This document shows positions 43,351-51,139 of a stretch of DNA of 64,000 nucleotides, in pieces. This DNA comes from an uncultured Lachnospiraceae bacterium. GTDB lineage: Bacteria > Bacillota > Clostridia > Lachnospirales > Lachnospiraceae. The position numbers and the translations under genes were made by a program. Where the stretch lies: positions 62,001 to 126,000 of the forward strand of contig CADAKQ010000001.1 of the NCBI GenBank assembly GCA_902788555.1. Reading direction: 5' to 3'. Numbering within the stretch: the first letter of the stretch is position 1; every line of letters begins with the position of its first letter. The notes below the pieces were generated by a model. The model searched no databases and was not told the DNA's origin. It was given only the letters and a program-made list of their open reading frames with translations.

Positions 43351-44616
43351 ATGGAAAGTAGAAACATAAAAAAACCCGAACTTTTAATTCCCGCCGGAGG
43401 TATGGACACACTTAAGGTGGCTATAGACTACGGTGCCGATGCGGTATATATGGGCGGAACAAAATACGGATTAAGAGCAAAGGCAGACAATTTCACCATC
43501 GAAGAAATGAAAGAGGCGGTAAAATATGTACATTCAAAAGGAAAAAAGGTTTACGTTACCGTCAATATCTTTGCACACAATGATGACATAGAGGGAGTAA
43601 GAGATTATTTTAATACTCTTCATATGGAAGGACTGGATAAGGGTGAAACTGCCATAGACGCTTTACTTATATCCGATTTCGGCATATTTACACTTGCTAA
43701 GGAGATACTTCCGGATGTGGATATACATATAAGCACTCAGGCAAACAATACCAATTATATGACATATAACTTCTGGTATTCACAGGGGGCAAAGAGAGTT
43801 GTAGCTGCAAGAGAGCTTTCACTTAAGGAGATAAAGACAATAAGAGAAAATATTCCGTCAGATATGGAGATAGAGGCTTTTATGCATGGCGCAATGTGTA
43901 TATCTTATTCGGGAAGATGTCTTCTTTCTTCTTATTTTACCGGAAGAGATGCCAATAAGGGTGCCTGTACGCATCCGTGCAGATGGAAGTATTCTGTCGT
44001 TGAGGAAAAAAGACCGGGAGAATACCTTCCTGTAGAAGAGGACGACAGAGGAACCTATATATTTAACTCAAAGGATTTGTGTATGATAGAATATATCCCT
44101 GAGATGATAGCTGCCGGAATTGATTCATTTAAAGTGGAAGGACGCATGAAAACTGCGCTTTATGTGGCAGCGGTTACAAGGACATATCGTAAAGCTATAG
44201 ATGATTTTTTTGAAAACGAGGAAAAATACAGAGCCAATATGGACTATTATAAAGAAGAAATAGCTGCATGTACCTACAGACAGTTTACAACAGGCTTTTA
44301 TTTTAGAAAGCCTGATGAAAATACCCAGATATATGATAATAATACCTATGTAAATAATTATATATATCTTGGCTGTGTTGAAGAAATTGAAAATGATATG
44401 ATAGTTATACATCAGAAAAATAAATTCACTGTCGGAGAAAAAATAAGCTTTATGACATTTGAGGGTAAAAATATAGATACCTTTGTTCAGGCAATTTATG
44501 ATGAGAAGATGAATCCGATGGAATCAGCTCCTCATCCCAAACAGCTTCTATATATAAAGACAGACAATGAAGAAGGCATTAAAAAAGGTATGATTATAAG
44601 AGTAAAGCGCTCCTAA
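43351..44616 (+). CDS. trhP: Peptidase U32 family tRNA hydroxylation protein (TrhP-type)
   Basis: Iron-sulfur U32 protein. In B. subtilis and E. coli TrhP hydroxylates uridine 34 using prephenate. The 421 residues start with PELLIPAGGMDTLKVAIDYGAD and carry the cluster-binding stretch MHGAMCISYSGRCLLSSYF plus GACTHPCRWKY, giving four cysteines. DSFKVEGRMKTALYVA is also family-typical. B. subtilis has two adjacent copies (yrrN, yrrO); here there is one. Its product would be the substrate of TrmR, encoded just upstream. Its last 23 bases overlap the reverse-strand sigma factor gene and lie inside a terminator stem. Confidence 0.88.
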   Translation: MESRNIKKPELLIPAGGMDTLKVAIDYGADAVYMGGTKYGLRAKADNFTIEEMKEAVKYVHSKGKKVYVTVNIFAHNDDIEGVRDYFNTLHMEGLDKGETAIDALLISDFGIFTLAKEILPDVDIHISTQANNTNYMTYNFWYSQGAKRVVAARELSLKEIKTIRENIPSDMEIEAFMHGAMCISYSGRCLLSSYFTGRDANKGACTHPCRWKYSVVEEKRPGEYLPVEEDDRGTYIFNSKDLCMIEYIPEMIAAGIDSFKVEGRMKTALYVAAVTRTYRKAIDDFFENEEKYRANMDYYKEEIAACTYRQFTTGFYFRKPDENTQIYDNNTYVNNYIYLGCVEEIENDMIVIHQKNKFTVGEKISFMTFEGKNIDTFVQAIYDEKMNPMESAPHPKQLLYIKTDNEEGIKKGMIIRVKRS

Positions 44617-45217
44617 GCTTAAGGAGTGCTTTTTTTTCTATGCGGGAAACATAGGAGCGGGATATATTTAATTTTTTTGCTGTTTCCTTCTGAGTGTGCT
44701 CCTTTTGTCCGTAAAGACCGTATCGCATGGCTATTATTATTTGCTCTCTTTCGGTTAAAACAGTACTGTAGATTTTGGAAATATAATTTATATTGTCACT
44801 TTGGATTATATCGACAAGGACATTTTCATCATCATTTTTAATGATATCCATAAGACTTATCTCGTTTCCCTCTTTATCTGTACCAATCGGTTCGTATAAA
44901 GAGACTTCCCGCGCTTCTTTTCTTTCCTGCCTTAGTCTCATAAGCAGTTCGTTTTCTATGCATCTTGATGCGTAGGTTGCAAGTCTGCTTCCTTTTTTTT
45001 CATCAAAGGTATTGATTGCTTTTATCAAGCCGATTGTTCCGATGGATATAAGATCCTCGGTGCTTCTTTCCGGGGTCTGATATTTTTTTACTATATGGGC
45101 TACCAGCCTAAGATTGTATTCTACAAGCGTATTTCTTGCGTCTATATCACCGGCTCGCGTAAGCGAGAGATAGTGGCTTTCTTCCTCGTATGAAAGGGGA
45201 TGCTTAAATGTTTCCAA
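44594..45217 (-). CDS. sigK: SigK-like RNA polymerase sigma-70 family factor
   Basis: Sigma factor with regions 2 to 4: NLRLVAHIVKKY, DLISIGTIGLIKAI, LATYASRCIENELLMRLRQ (region 2), SLYEPIGTDKEGNEISLMDI typical of SigK/SigE, then LTEREQIIIAMRYGL and KKLNISRSYVSRIEKKALLKL (region 4). SigK is the late mother-cell sporulation factor. The frame opens at ATG 45307, but that start has no ribosome site and lies inside the pilB promoter. A TTG at 45217 with GTGAGG eight bases upstream starts MET-FKHPLSYEEE, matching the mature family N terminus, so I use it (207 residues). A processed pro-sequence from the longer start (237 residues) remains possible. It converges on and overlaps trhP. Confidence 0.82.
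   Translation of the reverse strand: METFKHPLSYEEESHYLSLTRAGDIDARNTLVEYNLRLVAHIVKKYQTPERSTEDLISIGTIGLIKAINTFDEKKGSRLATYASRCIENELLMRLRQERKEAREVSLYEPIGTDKEGNEISLMDIIKNDDENVLVDIIQSDNINYISKIYSTVLTEREQIIIAMRYGLYGQKEHTQKETAKKLNISRSYVSRIEKKALLKLRSALLL
44604..44638 (+). terminator. Terminator inside the trhP / sigma factor 3' overlap
   Basis: AAAGCGCTCC (44604-44613) pairs with GGAGTGCTTT (44623-44632), with G-T pairing at one step, an AAGCTT-containing loop and a run of T to 44638. It stops transcription from trhP but is also coding sequence for the last residues of the reverse-strand sigma factor. Confidence 0.75.
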
Positions 45218-45300
45218 TGTATACGCCTCACACAATCCCTGTTTGTATATGATATGAAACTTATGTAAAAAAGTGCTTTTCCCAAAATAATAAATTTTGC

Positions 45301-45329
45301 TTTTCATAAAAAGATATGTGTGATATAAT
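45301..45329 (+). promoter_or_regulatory. Extended -10 promoter for pilB-pilT
   Basis: TTTTCA (45301-45306), 17 bases, TATAAT (45324-45329) with TG at 45321-45322 one base upstream, an extended -10. The predicted start near 45336 is 34 bases before the pilB ATG. It lies in the divergent gap with the sigma factor gene. Confidence 0.6.
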
Positions 45330-45369
45330 GATAGACAGCTAACTATATTTTAATGGAAGGGGACGTATA

Positions 45370-47088
45370 ATGCGATTAAGTAGTGGTAGAAAAAAGATAC
45401 GTATAGGTGATTTGCTGGTAGAAGCAGGAGCGATAACTGCCGAAGAACTTGAAGAAGCGATTGCCTATCAAAAAGAAAATGGCGGCAAGCTTGGTACGGT
45501 GCTTGTAGACCAGGGTTTCATAAGCCAGGAGCTTCTTATAACCGTACTTACTACTCAGATGGGTATAGATTTCATAGAGATTAAATCGTGTAAGCTTGAT
45601 GAAGATATACTTAAGCTTGTTCCGGAGAACCTGGTAAACAAATATAAAGCACTTCCTATAGGGTTTGATGACAATAATCCTAATATTCTTCGTGTAGCCA
45701 TGGTTGATCCTATGGATCTTAATGCTATAGATGATATAGGCATAGCAACCAATACTCAGGTTGAACCGCTTCTTGCTATGGAAGAGGATATGAATAATAC
45801 CATAGCTAAGTATTTCGGAAATACGCAGGCTATGGAAGCGGCCGAGCAGTACAGAAAGGAACGTGAGGCTGACGGTCTTTCCGAAAGCGAAGAGGAAGCT
45901 TTAAATGAGGATATAGAGAATTCTCCTATCGTTCTTTTGGTTAAGCAGATTATCGAGGGCGGCGTTAGGCAGAGAGCTTCCGATATACATATCGAACCGC
46001 TTGAGTCGAGTGTTCGTGTAAGATATCGTATAGATGGTGCTCTAAAGCAGGTTATGTCATATGATTACACACTTCTTTCAGCAATAAGCGCTCGTATAAA
46101 AATCATCGGCGGTATGGATATCGCTGAAAAAAGAAAACCGCAGGATGGTCGTATAACCATTATGGTAGACAGAAGAGAGTTTGATGTCCGTGTTTCCATA
46201 CTTCCTACCGTATATGGCGAAAAGACGGTTATGAGACTTACCTCCAAGGACGGTCTTACAAAGCCTAAGAGCGCACTTGGATTCGGACCTCAGGAGCTTA
46301 AGGTGTTTGACGGAATCTTAAGTAACCCTCATGGAATCATTCTTGTTACAGGACCTACAGGTTCCGGTAAATCAACAACACTTTATACTTCGCTTAGCGA
46401 ACTTAACACAGAAGATGTTAATATAATAACAGTAGAAGACCCTGTCGAGGCAAATATCGACGGTATCAATCAGGTTCAGGTTAATGTCAAGGCAGAGCTT
46501 ACATTTGCCGCAGCACTTCGTTCCATACTTCGTCAGGACCCGGATATCATAATGATAGGAGAGATTCGTGATGGTGAGACTGCACAGATTGCCGTACAGG
46601 CGGCTATCACGGGACACTTGGTTGTATCGACACTTCATACGAACTCGGCGGCTTCAACAGTTACACGTATCATAGATATGGGCATAGAGCCTTACGTAGC
46701 CGGCGATGCACTTGTTGGTGTTATTGCACAAAGACTTGTAAGAAGACTTTGCAATTCCTGTAAACAGGCAAGACTTGCTGAGGAAGATGAAAAAATTATA
46801 CTCGGTGTTGACCCTGATGATGATACTGTAGTATATGAGCCTGTAGGATGCCCTCTTTGTGGTGAGACGGGGTACTCAGGACGTATCGGTGTATATGAGA
46901 TGATGCCTGTATCAAAAGAACTTCAGGCGGTTATCGCAAGAGGCTCAACTGCCGATGTAATAGAAAAGCAGGCTTTGGCAGAGGGTATGCTTACACTTAA
47001 GATGGGTGCGGCAAAGCACGTGCTTGCGGGTATAACATCATTAGCTGAAATGAAGAAGATTACTTACGAGACCGGTGACGAGTACTAA
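45370..47088 (+). CDS. pilB: Type IV pilus extension ATPase PilB
   Basis: Cytoplasmic hexameric ATPase that powers pilus assembly (GspE/PilB family). The 572 residues have the N-terminal GspE-N domain (RIGDLLVEAGAITAEELEEAI), then Walker A GPTGSGKSTTLY, Asp box, Walker B DPDIIMIGEIRD, His box GHLVVSTLHTN, and the PilB-type zinc tetracysteine CNSCKQ and CPLCGETG. These separate it from PilT. Length matches. A strong GGAAGGGG site precedes the ATG. It is first in the pilus locus, with pilT 26 bases downstream. Confidence 0.96.
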   Translation: MRLSSGRKKIRIGDLLVEAGAITAEELEEAIAYQKENGGKLGTVLVDQGFISQELLITVLTTQMGIDFIEIKSCKLDEDILKLVPENLVNKYKALPIGFDDNNPNILRVAMVDPMDLNAIDDIGIATNTQVEPLLAMEEDMNNTIAKYFGNTQAMEAAEQYRKEREADGLSESEEEALNEDIENSPIVLLVKQIIEGGVRQRASDIHIEPLESSVRVRYRIDGALKQVMSYDYTLLSAISARIKIIGGMDIAEKRKPQDGRITIMVDRREFDVRVSILPTVYGEKTVMRLTSKDGLTKPKSALGFGPQELKVFDGILSNPHGIILVTGPTGSGKSTTLYTSLSELNTEDVNIITVEDPVEANIDGINQVQVNVKAELTFAAALRSILRQDPDIIMIGEIRDGETAQIAVQAAITGHLVVSTLHTNSAASTVTRIIDMGIEPYVAGDALVGVIAQRLVRRLCNSCKQARLAEEDEKIILGVDPDDDTVVYEPVGCPLCGETGYSGRIGVYEMMPVSKELQAVIARGSTADVIEKQALAEGMLTLKMGAAKHVLAGITSLAEMKKITYETGDEY

Positions 47089-47114
47089 AAAATATATATA
47101 AAGGAGACTATATA

Positions 47115-48167
47115 ATGTTAGATATGAAGGAACTGCTTGCATTTGCAGTAGAACAAAATGCATCTGATGTACACCTTGCATGCGGTATACCACCAAAGCT
47201 TCGTATAAACGGAAAGCTTACAGAGGTTGAGGTTCCGCCTCTTACACCTGCTGATGCAGCAGAGGCAATCGGCTCAACGATGCATGAAAGGCACAAGGCT
47301 ATACTTAAAGAAAGAGGAGAGGTCGACTTTTCATTTGCGGCAGCCGAAACCGGACGTTTTCGTGTAAACGTATTTATGGATCGAGGCAATATGGCGGCTG
47401 CATACAGAAAGGTAGATACTCAGATACCAAGACCGGATATGCTTGGTATACCTGATTCCGTAGTTCAGCTATATAAGAAGAAAAGAGGACTTGTACTCGT
47501 AACAGGACCTACAGGTTCCGGTAAGTCAACAACACTTGCTTCTATTATAAATAAAGCGAATGAAAATCTTACCGACCACATCATAACACTTGAGGACCCT
47601 ATCGAGTATGTACATAAACACAAAAAGTCGGTTGTAAACCAACGAGAGATAGGTATGGATACACTTAGCTACGCAAATGCTCTTAGAGCTGCACTTCGTG
47701 AGGACCCTGATATAATCCTCGTAGGAGAGATGCGTGACCTCGAGACAATTTCCACAGCCATAACCGCTGCAGAAACAGGTCACTTGGTTTTCTCGACATT
47801 GCATACAATCGGTGCTGCATCTACTATCGACCGTATTGTCGATGTATTCCCGCCGCATCAGCAGCAGCAGACAAGAATTCAGCTTTCGATGGTACTTGAA
47901 GGCGTTATATCACAGTCACTTATACCGACTGCTGACGGTAACGGACGAGTAGCGGCCTTCGAGGTTATGCTTGCAAATCCTGCTATACGAAGCCTTATAA
48001 GAGAAGCTAAGACTCACCAGATTCAGTCAACTATTCAGACGAGCAGACAGCTCGGAATGGTTACCATGGATGACTTTATCATGGAGCTTTACAGAGGCGG
48101 AGTAATCACAAGAGATAACGCTCTCATCTACGCACAGGATCAGGTTGCTATGAAGAAGCAAATGTAA
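47115..48167 (+). CDS. pilT: Type IV pilus retraction ATPase PilT
   Basis: Hexameric ATPase for pilus retraction and twitching. The 350 residues begin LLAFAVEQNASDVHLACGIPP, include Walker A GPTGSGKSTTLAS, Walker B DPDIILVGEMRD, His box GHLVFSTLHTIGA, and lack the zinc cysteines of PilB. Length agrees with PilT (about 345-370). An AAAGGAG site precedes the ATG. Having PilT with PilB means a dynamic pilus that extends and retracts, not a pseudopilus for secretion only. Confidence 0.95.
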   Translation: MLDMKELLAFAVEQNASDVHLACGIPPKLRINGKLTEVEVPPLTPADAAEAIGSTMHERHKAILKERGEVDFSFAAAETGRFRVNVFMDRGNMAAAYRKVDTQIPRPDMLGIPDSVVQLYKKKRGLVLVTGPTGSGKSTTLASIINKANENLTDHIITLEDPIEYVHKHKKSVVNQREIGMDTLSYANALRAALREDPDIILVGEMRDLETISTAITAAETGHLVFSTLHTIGAASTIDRIVDVFPPHQQQQTRIQLSMVLEGVISQSLIPTADGNGRVAAFEVMLANPAIRSLIREAKTHQIQSTIQTSRQLGMVTMDDFIMELYRGGVITRDNALIYAQDQVAMKKQM

Positions 48168-48213
48168 TCTTTTGTGCAATTTTAACAAAAAAATAAAAAA
48201 ATATTTAAAATTG

Positions 48214-48242
48214 TTGCAAAACTTAACATAACATTATATACT
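48214..48242 (+). promoter_or_regulatory. Promoter for pilC and downstream pilus genes
   Basis: TTGCAA (48214-48219), 17 bases, TATACT (48237-48242), in the 140-base AT-rich gap between pilT and pilC, about 66 bases before pilC. This suggests that the structural genes can be expressed apart from the two ATPases. Reasonable consensus, untested. Confidence 0.55.
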
Positions 48243-48307
48243 TAGTTAAGATACATATTGTTAATAATTTGTTCATAAATTAAAAAAAGAGGGTCGGAGG
48301 AGTAAGA

Positions 48308-49510
48308 ATGGCACAGTATATATGCAAGGTCATGGATAAAAATGGCAAGAACAAAAGCTTGACCGTAGATGCTGCCGGTGAAGACAAAGTCAGAGAGAAA
48401 CTTAAGTCCGAGGGTTACATAGTTCAGGACATCAAGGAAAAAGGCACAAAAAGCGGCAAGAGAGGCAAAAAGGTTAAGGATAAGGATTTGGCTGTATTCT
48501 GTAAGCAGTTCGTATCAGTTCTTAATGCGGGTGTTACCGTTATAACAGCGCTTGATATGATGGCAGAGCAGATGGATAACAAGTCATTGCAGTCTGCATT
48601 ACGAGATGCGCAGGCATACGTTCAAAAGGGTGGAACCTTAGCAGATGGCTTCAAGCTTAATCCGAAGGTTTTCCCACCGATACTTGTCAATATGACGGCG
48701 GCAGGTGAGATGTCAGGTAATCTTGAAACGGCGTTTGAAAGACTTACAACTCATTTCGAGAAAAACAATAAGTTAAAGTCTAAGGTTAAGGGTGCTATGA
48801 CATACCCGATTATCATATTGATAGTCGTTATAGCCGTTGTAGTAGTTCTTCTTATGACAGTTATACCACAGTTTGCGGATATGTTTGCTGATATGGGAGC
48901 TGCACTTCCTAAGCCTACACAGATGCTTGTTAATTTGAGTGACTTTATGATTCACAGATGGTATATAGTTATAGGAATAGTTGTCTTGATTATTGTAGGG
49001 CTTAAGATGTTTGGCAAGACAGAGGTTGGTTCCGAGATATATTCAAAGATAGCGATAAAAGCACCGCTCTTTGGTAATCTTACAATCAAGTCTGCAGCAG
49101 CTAACTTCTCAAGAACACTCAGTACACTTATGGCTTCCGGTATTCCACTTCTTGATGCAATCGAGCAGGTTGCAAAGATGCAGAATAATAAGATTATAAG
49201 AGAAGGTCTTATGGATGCAAAAACTCAGGTAGCTAAAGGTTTACCTCTTTCCAAGCCTATAAGAGATATGGAACTTTTCCCGCCTATGCTTCCTCAGATG
49301 ATTAAGATAGGTGAGGAGACAGGTAATATCGAGGATATGATGGATAAGGTTGCTGACTACTACGAGATGGAGGTTGAGAGTGCAACAGACGCTCTTACAG
49401 CAGCTATGGAGCCTATGGTTATCGTACTTATGGCAGTTGTTGTAGGTGGTATCGTTATAGCAATCTACTCACCTATGCTCAGTATGTACGATGCAGTTGA
49501 TAATTATTAA
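48308..49510 (+). CDS. pilC: Type IV pilus inner membrane platform protein PilC
   Basis: Membrane platform that links the ATPases to the growing pilus (GspF/PilC family). The 400 residues have a short N-terminal part (YICKVMDKNGKNKSLTVDAAG) then two T2SSF domains, about 68-190 and 270-395 (FCKQFVSVLNAGVTVITALDMM; FSRTLSTLMASGIPLLDAIEQ). Membrane helices lie at about 165-190, 215-235 and 370-390. The GGAGGAG site is strong. Standard length. Confidence 0.95.
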   Translation: MAQYICKVMDKNGKNKSLTVDAAGEDKVREKLKSEGYIVQDIKEKGTKSGKRGKKVKDKDLAVFCKQFVSVLNAGVTVITALDMMAEQMDNKSLQSALRDAQAYVQKGGTLADGFKLNPKVFPPILVNMTAAGEMSGNLETAFERLTTHFEKNNKLKSKVKGAMTYPIIILIVVIAVVVVLLMTVIPQFADMFADMGAALPKPTQMLVNLSDFMIHRWYIVIGIVVLIIVGLKMFGKTEVGSEIYSKIAIKAPLFGNLTIKSAAANFSRTLSTLMASGIPLLDAIEQVAKMQNNKIIREGLMDAKTQVAKGLPLSKPIRDMELFPPMLPQMIKIGEETGNIEDMMDKVADYYEMEVESATDALTAAMEPMVIVLMAVVVGGIVIAIYSPMLSMYDAVDNY

Positions 49511-49541
49511 AACGGGTATTCATCGTCAGGCGAGGATGGCG

Positions 49542-49555
49542 ATATGATATCATAT
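49542..49555. promoter_or_regulatory. 14-base palindrome upstream of the major pilin gene
   Basis: ATATGATATCATAT is a perfect 14-base palindrome 38 bases before the pilin ATG, overlapping the first base of a TATAAT (49555-49560) that has no good -35 box. It might be an operator for a pilin promoter that needs an activator, or only an AT-rich chance hit. Confidence 0.35.
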
Positions 49556-49592
49556 ATAATTTAAAAGTTTAAAGAAAGAAGGAGAATGATTT

Positions 49593-50207
49593 ATGAAGAA
49601 GATGAACAACAAAGGTTTCTCATTGGTTGAGCTTATCATTGTTATAGCTATCATGGCTATACTTGCAGGTGCTATAGCTCCAGCACTTATCAGATATATT
49701 GATAAGTCAAGAAAGTCTAACGACGTATCAGCAGCTAAGACTATTAAGACTGCTGTTGAGACTGCTATGTCAAACGAGGGCACTTATGAGCTCTTAACTA
49801 CATTCCCAACAACCGGTGGTACTGATTACGGTATCGCTGCTACTGCTATGGCAGACGGAACTGTTGACATTCAGGCTTCAAGTAGAATGGTAATCGCAGC
49901 CGGCGAGGAAACTGATGGTATTACTGCTACTGATTTTGCATTCAAATATAATTATGCTGAATCTGATGCTTCTACTCTTGAAGCTGATGCAAGAAAGCAG
50001 ATTGCTAAGAACATCGGAGAGAAGACTCCTAAGGTTAAGTACAAGAAGGATGCTAAGGAGAAGGATGATGATGGAGCTTACATCTCAGGAACTGATTGTA
50101 GTTGGGTTGTTTACATCTCACAGGGTGGTTCAGTTGTAACCGGTCTTGGAAATGGTACTACCAAGTTCTATCAGCTTGCTCCTGAAGTATCAAAGTATTA
50201 TCAGTAA
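49593..50207 (+). CDS. pilA: Major type IV pilin
   Basis: The N terminus KKMNNKG/FSLVELIIVIAI is a class III prepilin signal: cleavage after Gly, then Phe1 and Glu5 with a long hydrophobic helix (about residues 8-30). The remaining 170 residues are a hydrophilic, Thr/Ala/Gly-rich globular domain with one cysteine. The 204-residue length is in the range of major pilins. A strong AGAAGGAG site and codon bias (Lys mainly AAG, Thr and Ala mainly ACT and GCT) point to high expression compared with its neighbours. A hairpin follows. It lies between pilC and pilD. Confidence 0.92.
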   Translation: MKKMNNKGFSLVELIIVIAIMAILAGAIAPALIRYIDKSRKSNDVSAAKTIKTAVETAMSNEGTYELLTTFPTTGGTDYGIAATAMADGTVDIQASSRMVIAAGEETDGITATDFAFKYNYAESDASTLEADARKQIAKNIGEKTPKVKYKKDAKEKDDDGAYISGTDCSWVVYISQGGSVVTGLGNGTTKFYQLAPEVSKYYQ

Positions 50208-50230
50208 GATTTAATTATAATTACGGCTAT

Positions 50231-50258
50231 AATTCCACCTGATTCGCCAGGTGGAATT
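50231..50258 (+). terminator. Strong hairpin after the pilin gene
   Basis: AATTCCACCTG (50231-50241) pairs perfectly with CAGGTGGAATT (50248-50258) across a six-base loop. The tail TTTAGC is not a good U-tract, so it may work as a 3' stabiliser or leaky terminator, giving much pilin mRNA and less of the downstream genes. Confidence 0.6.
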
Positions 50259-50314
50259 TAGCTGTATAAAAAAGCTTAAATAATGTGACTACATATTTGA
50301 AGGGAACTGTTAAG

Positions 50315-51100
50315 ATGGATTTTGATATAGATATAGCTGAAAAAATCATGTTTTCTGTGGTTTTTGGTCTATATGGCATAGTGATAGGAAGCTTTCTGAA
50401 TGTTCTTATATTAAGGACACCTATCAAAGAAAGCATCACCTTTAAGAGGTCGCATTGTATGAGCTGTGGTCATACACTTGCGTGGTATGACTTATTTCCG
50501 TTATTTAGTTATTTATTTTTAGGTGGTAAGTGCAGGTATTGTAAGGAACACATTTCGTGTCAGTATCCGATAGTGGAAGCTGTAAATGGTATACTTTATA
50601 TAATTCTCTACCTCGTAAAGGGAATAAGTATAGAGACATTTCTTTACTGCCTGTGTGCTTCTGCCTTGTTATCACTGAGCGTCATAGATGCTCGTACACG
50701 GGAGATACCCGTAGGATTTAATATATTCATATTTGTTTTAGGACTGATTAGGCTTTTAACAGACTTGAGTCATTGGAGTCAGTATGTAATCGGTTTTATT
50801 GCGGTCAGCGGTTTTTTGCTGTTGCTTATACTTATAACAAAAGGCAGAGGTATGGGCGGCGGTGATATGAAACTCATGGCGGCAGCCGGCTTACTATTGG
50901 GCTGGAAGCTTAATATTTTAGCATTTTTGATAGGATGTATCCTTGCTTCGGTTATACATCTTACTTTGATGGCTATTAAGAAAGCAGATAGAAGCCTGTC
51001 CTTTGGACCCTATCTGTCTGCAGGAATTTATATAGCAATGATATGGGGTGAACAGCTCGTGAGCTGGTACCTGAGTATGTGGGCTTTTGAGTCCTTATAA
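50315..51100 (+). CDS. pilD: Prepilin peptidase / N-methyltransferase PilD
   Basis: Membrane aspartic protease that cuts and N-methylates prepilins. The 261 residues have the zinc tetracysteine domain (CMSCG, then CRYCK), SFLNVLILR at the N terminus, and the two catalytic Asp in VIDARTREIP and GGGDMKLM. About seven membrane helices follow the zinc domain. Start is ATG 50315, with GAAGGGA 50299-50305 nine bases away; the frame is open from GTG 50285 but the extra residues are unlike the family. It would process the five prepilin-like proteins encoded nearby. Confidence 0.94.
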   Translation: MDFDIDIAEKIMFSVVFGLYGIVIGSFLNVLILRTPIKESITFKRSHCMSCGHTLAWYDLFPLFSYLFLGGKCRYCKEHISCQYPIVEAVNGILYIILYLVKGISIETFLYCLCASALLSLSVIDARTREIPVGFNIFIFVLGLIRLLTDLSHWSQYVIGFIAVSGFLLLLILITKGRGMGGGDMKLMAAAGLLLGWKLNILAFLIGCILASVIHLTLMAIKKADRSLSFGPYLSAGIYIAMIWGEQLVSWYLSMWAFESL

Positions 51101-51139
51101 TATTTAAAAATCACTGATTAGCGAGGGAGGCTATAACGA

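Noticed and set aside
45297..45329. TTGCTT paired with TATAAT as the pilB promoter
   Set aside because: Spacer is 21 bases. TTTTCA at 17 bases with an extended -10 fits better.
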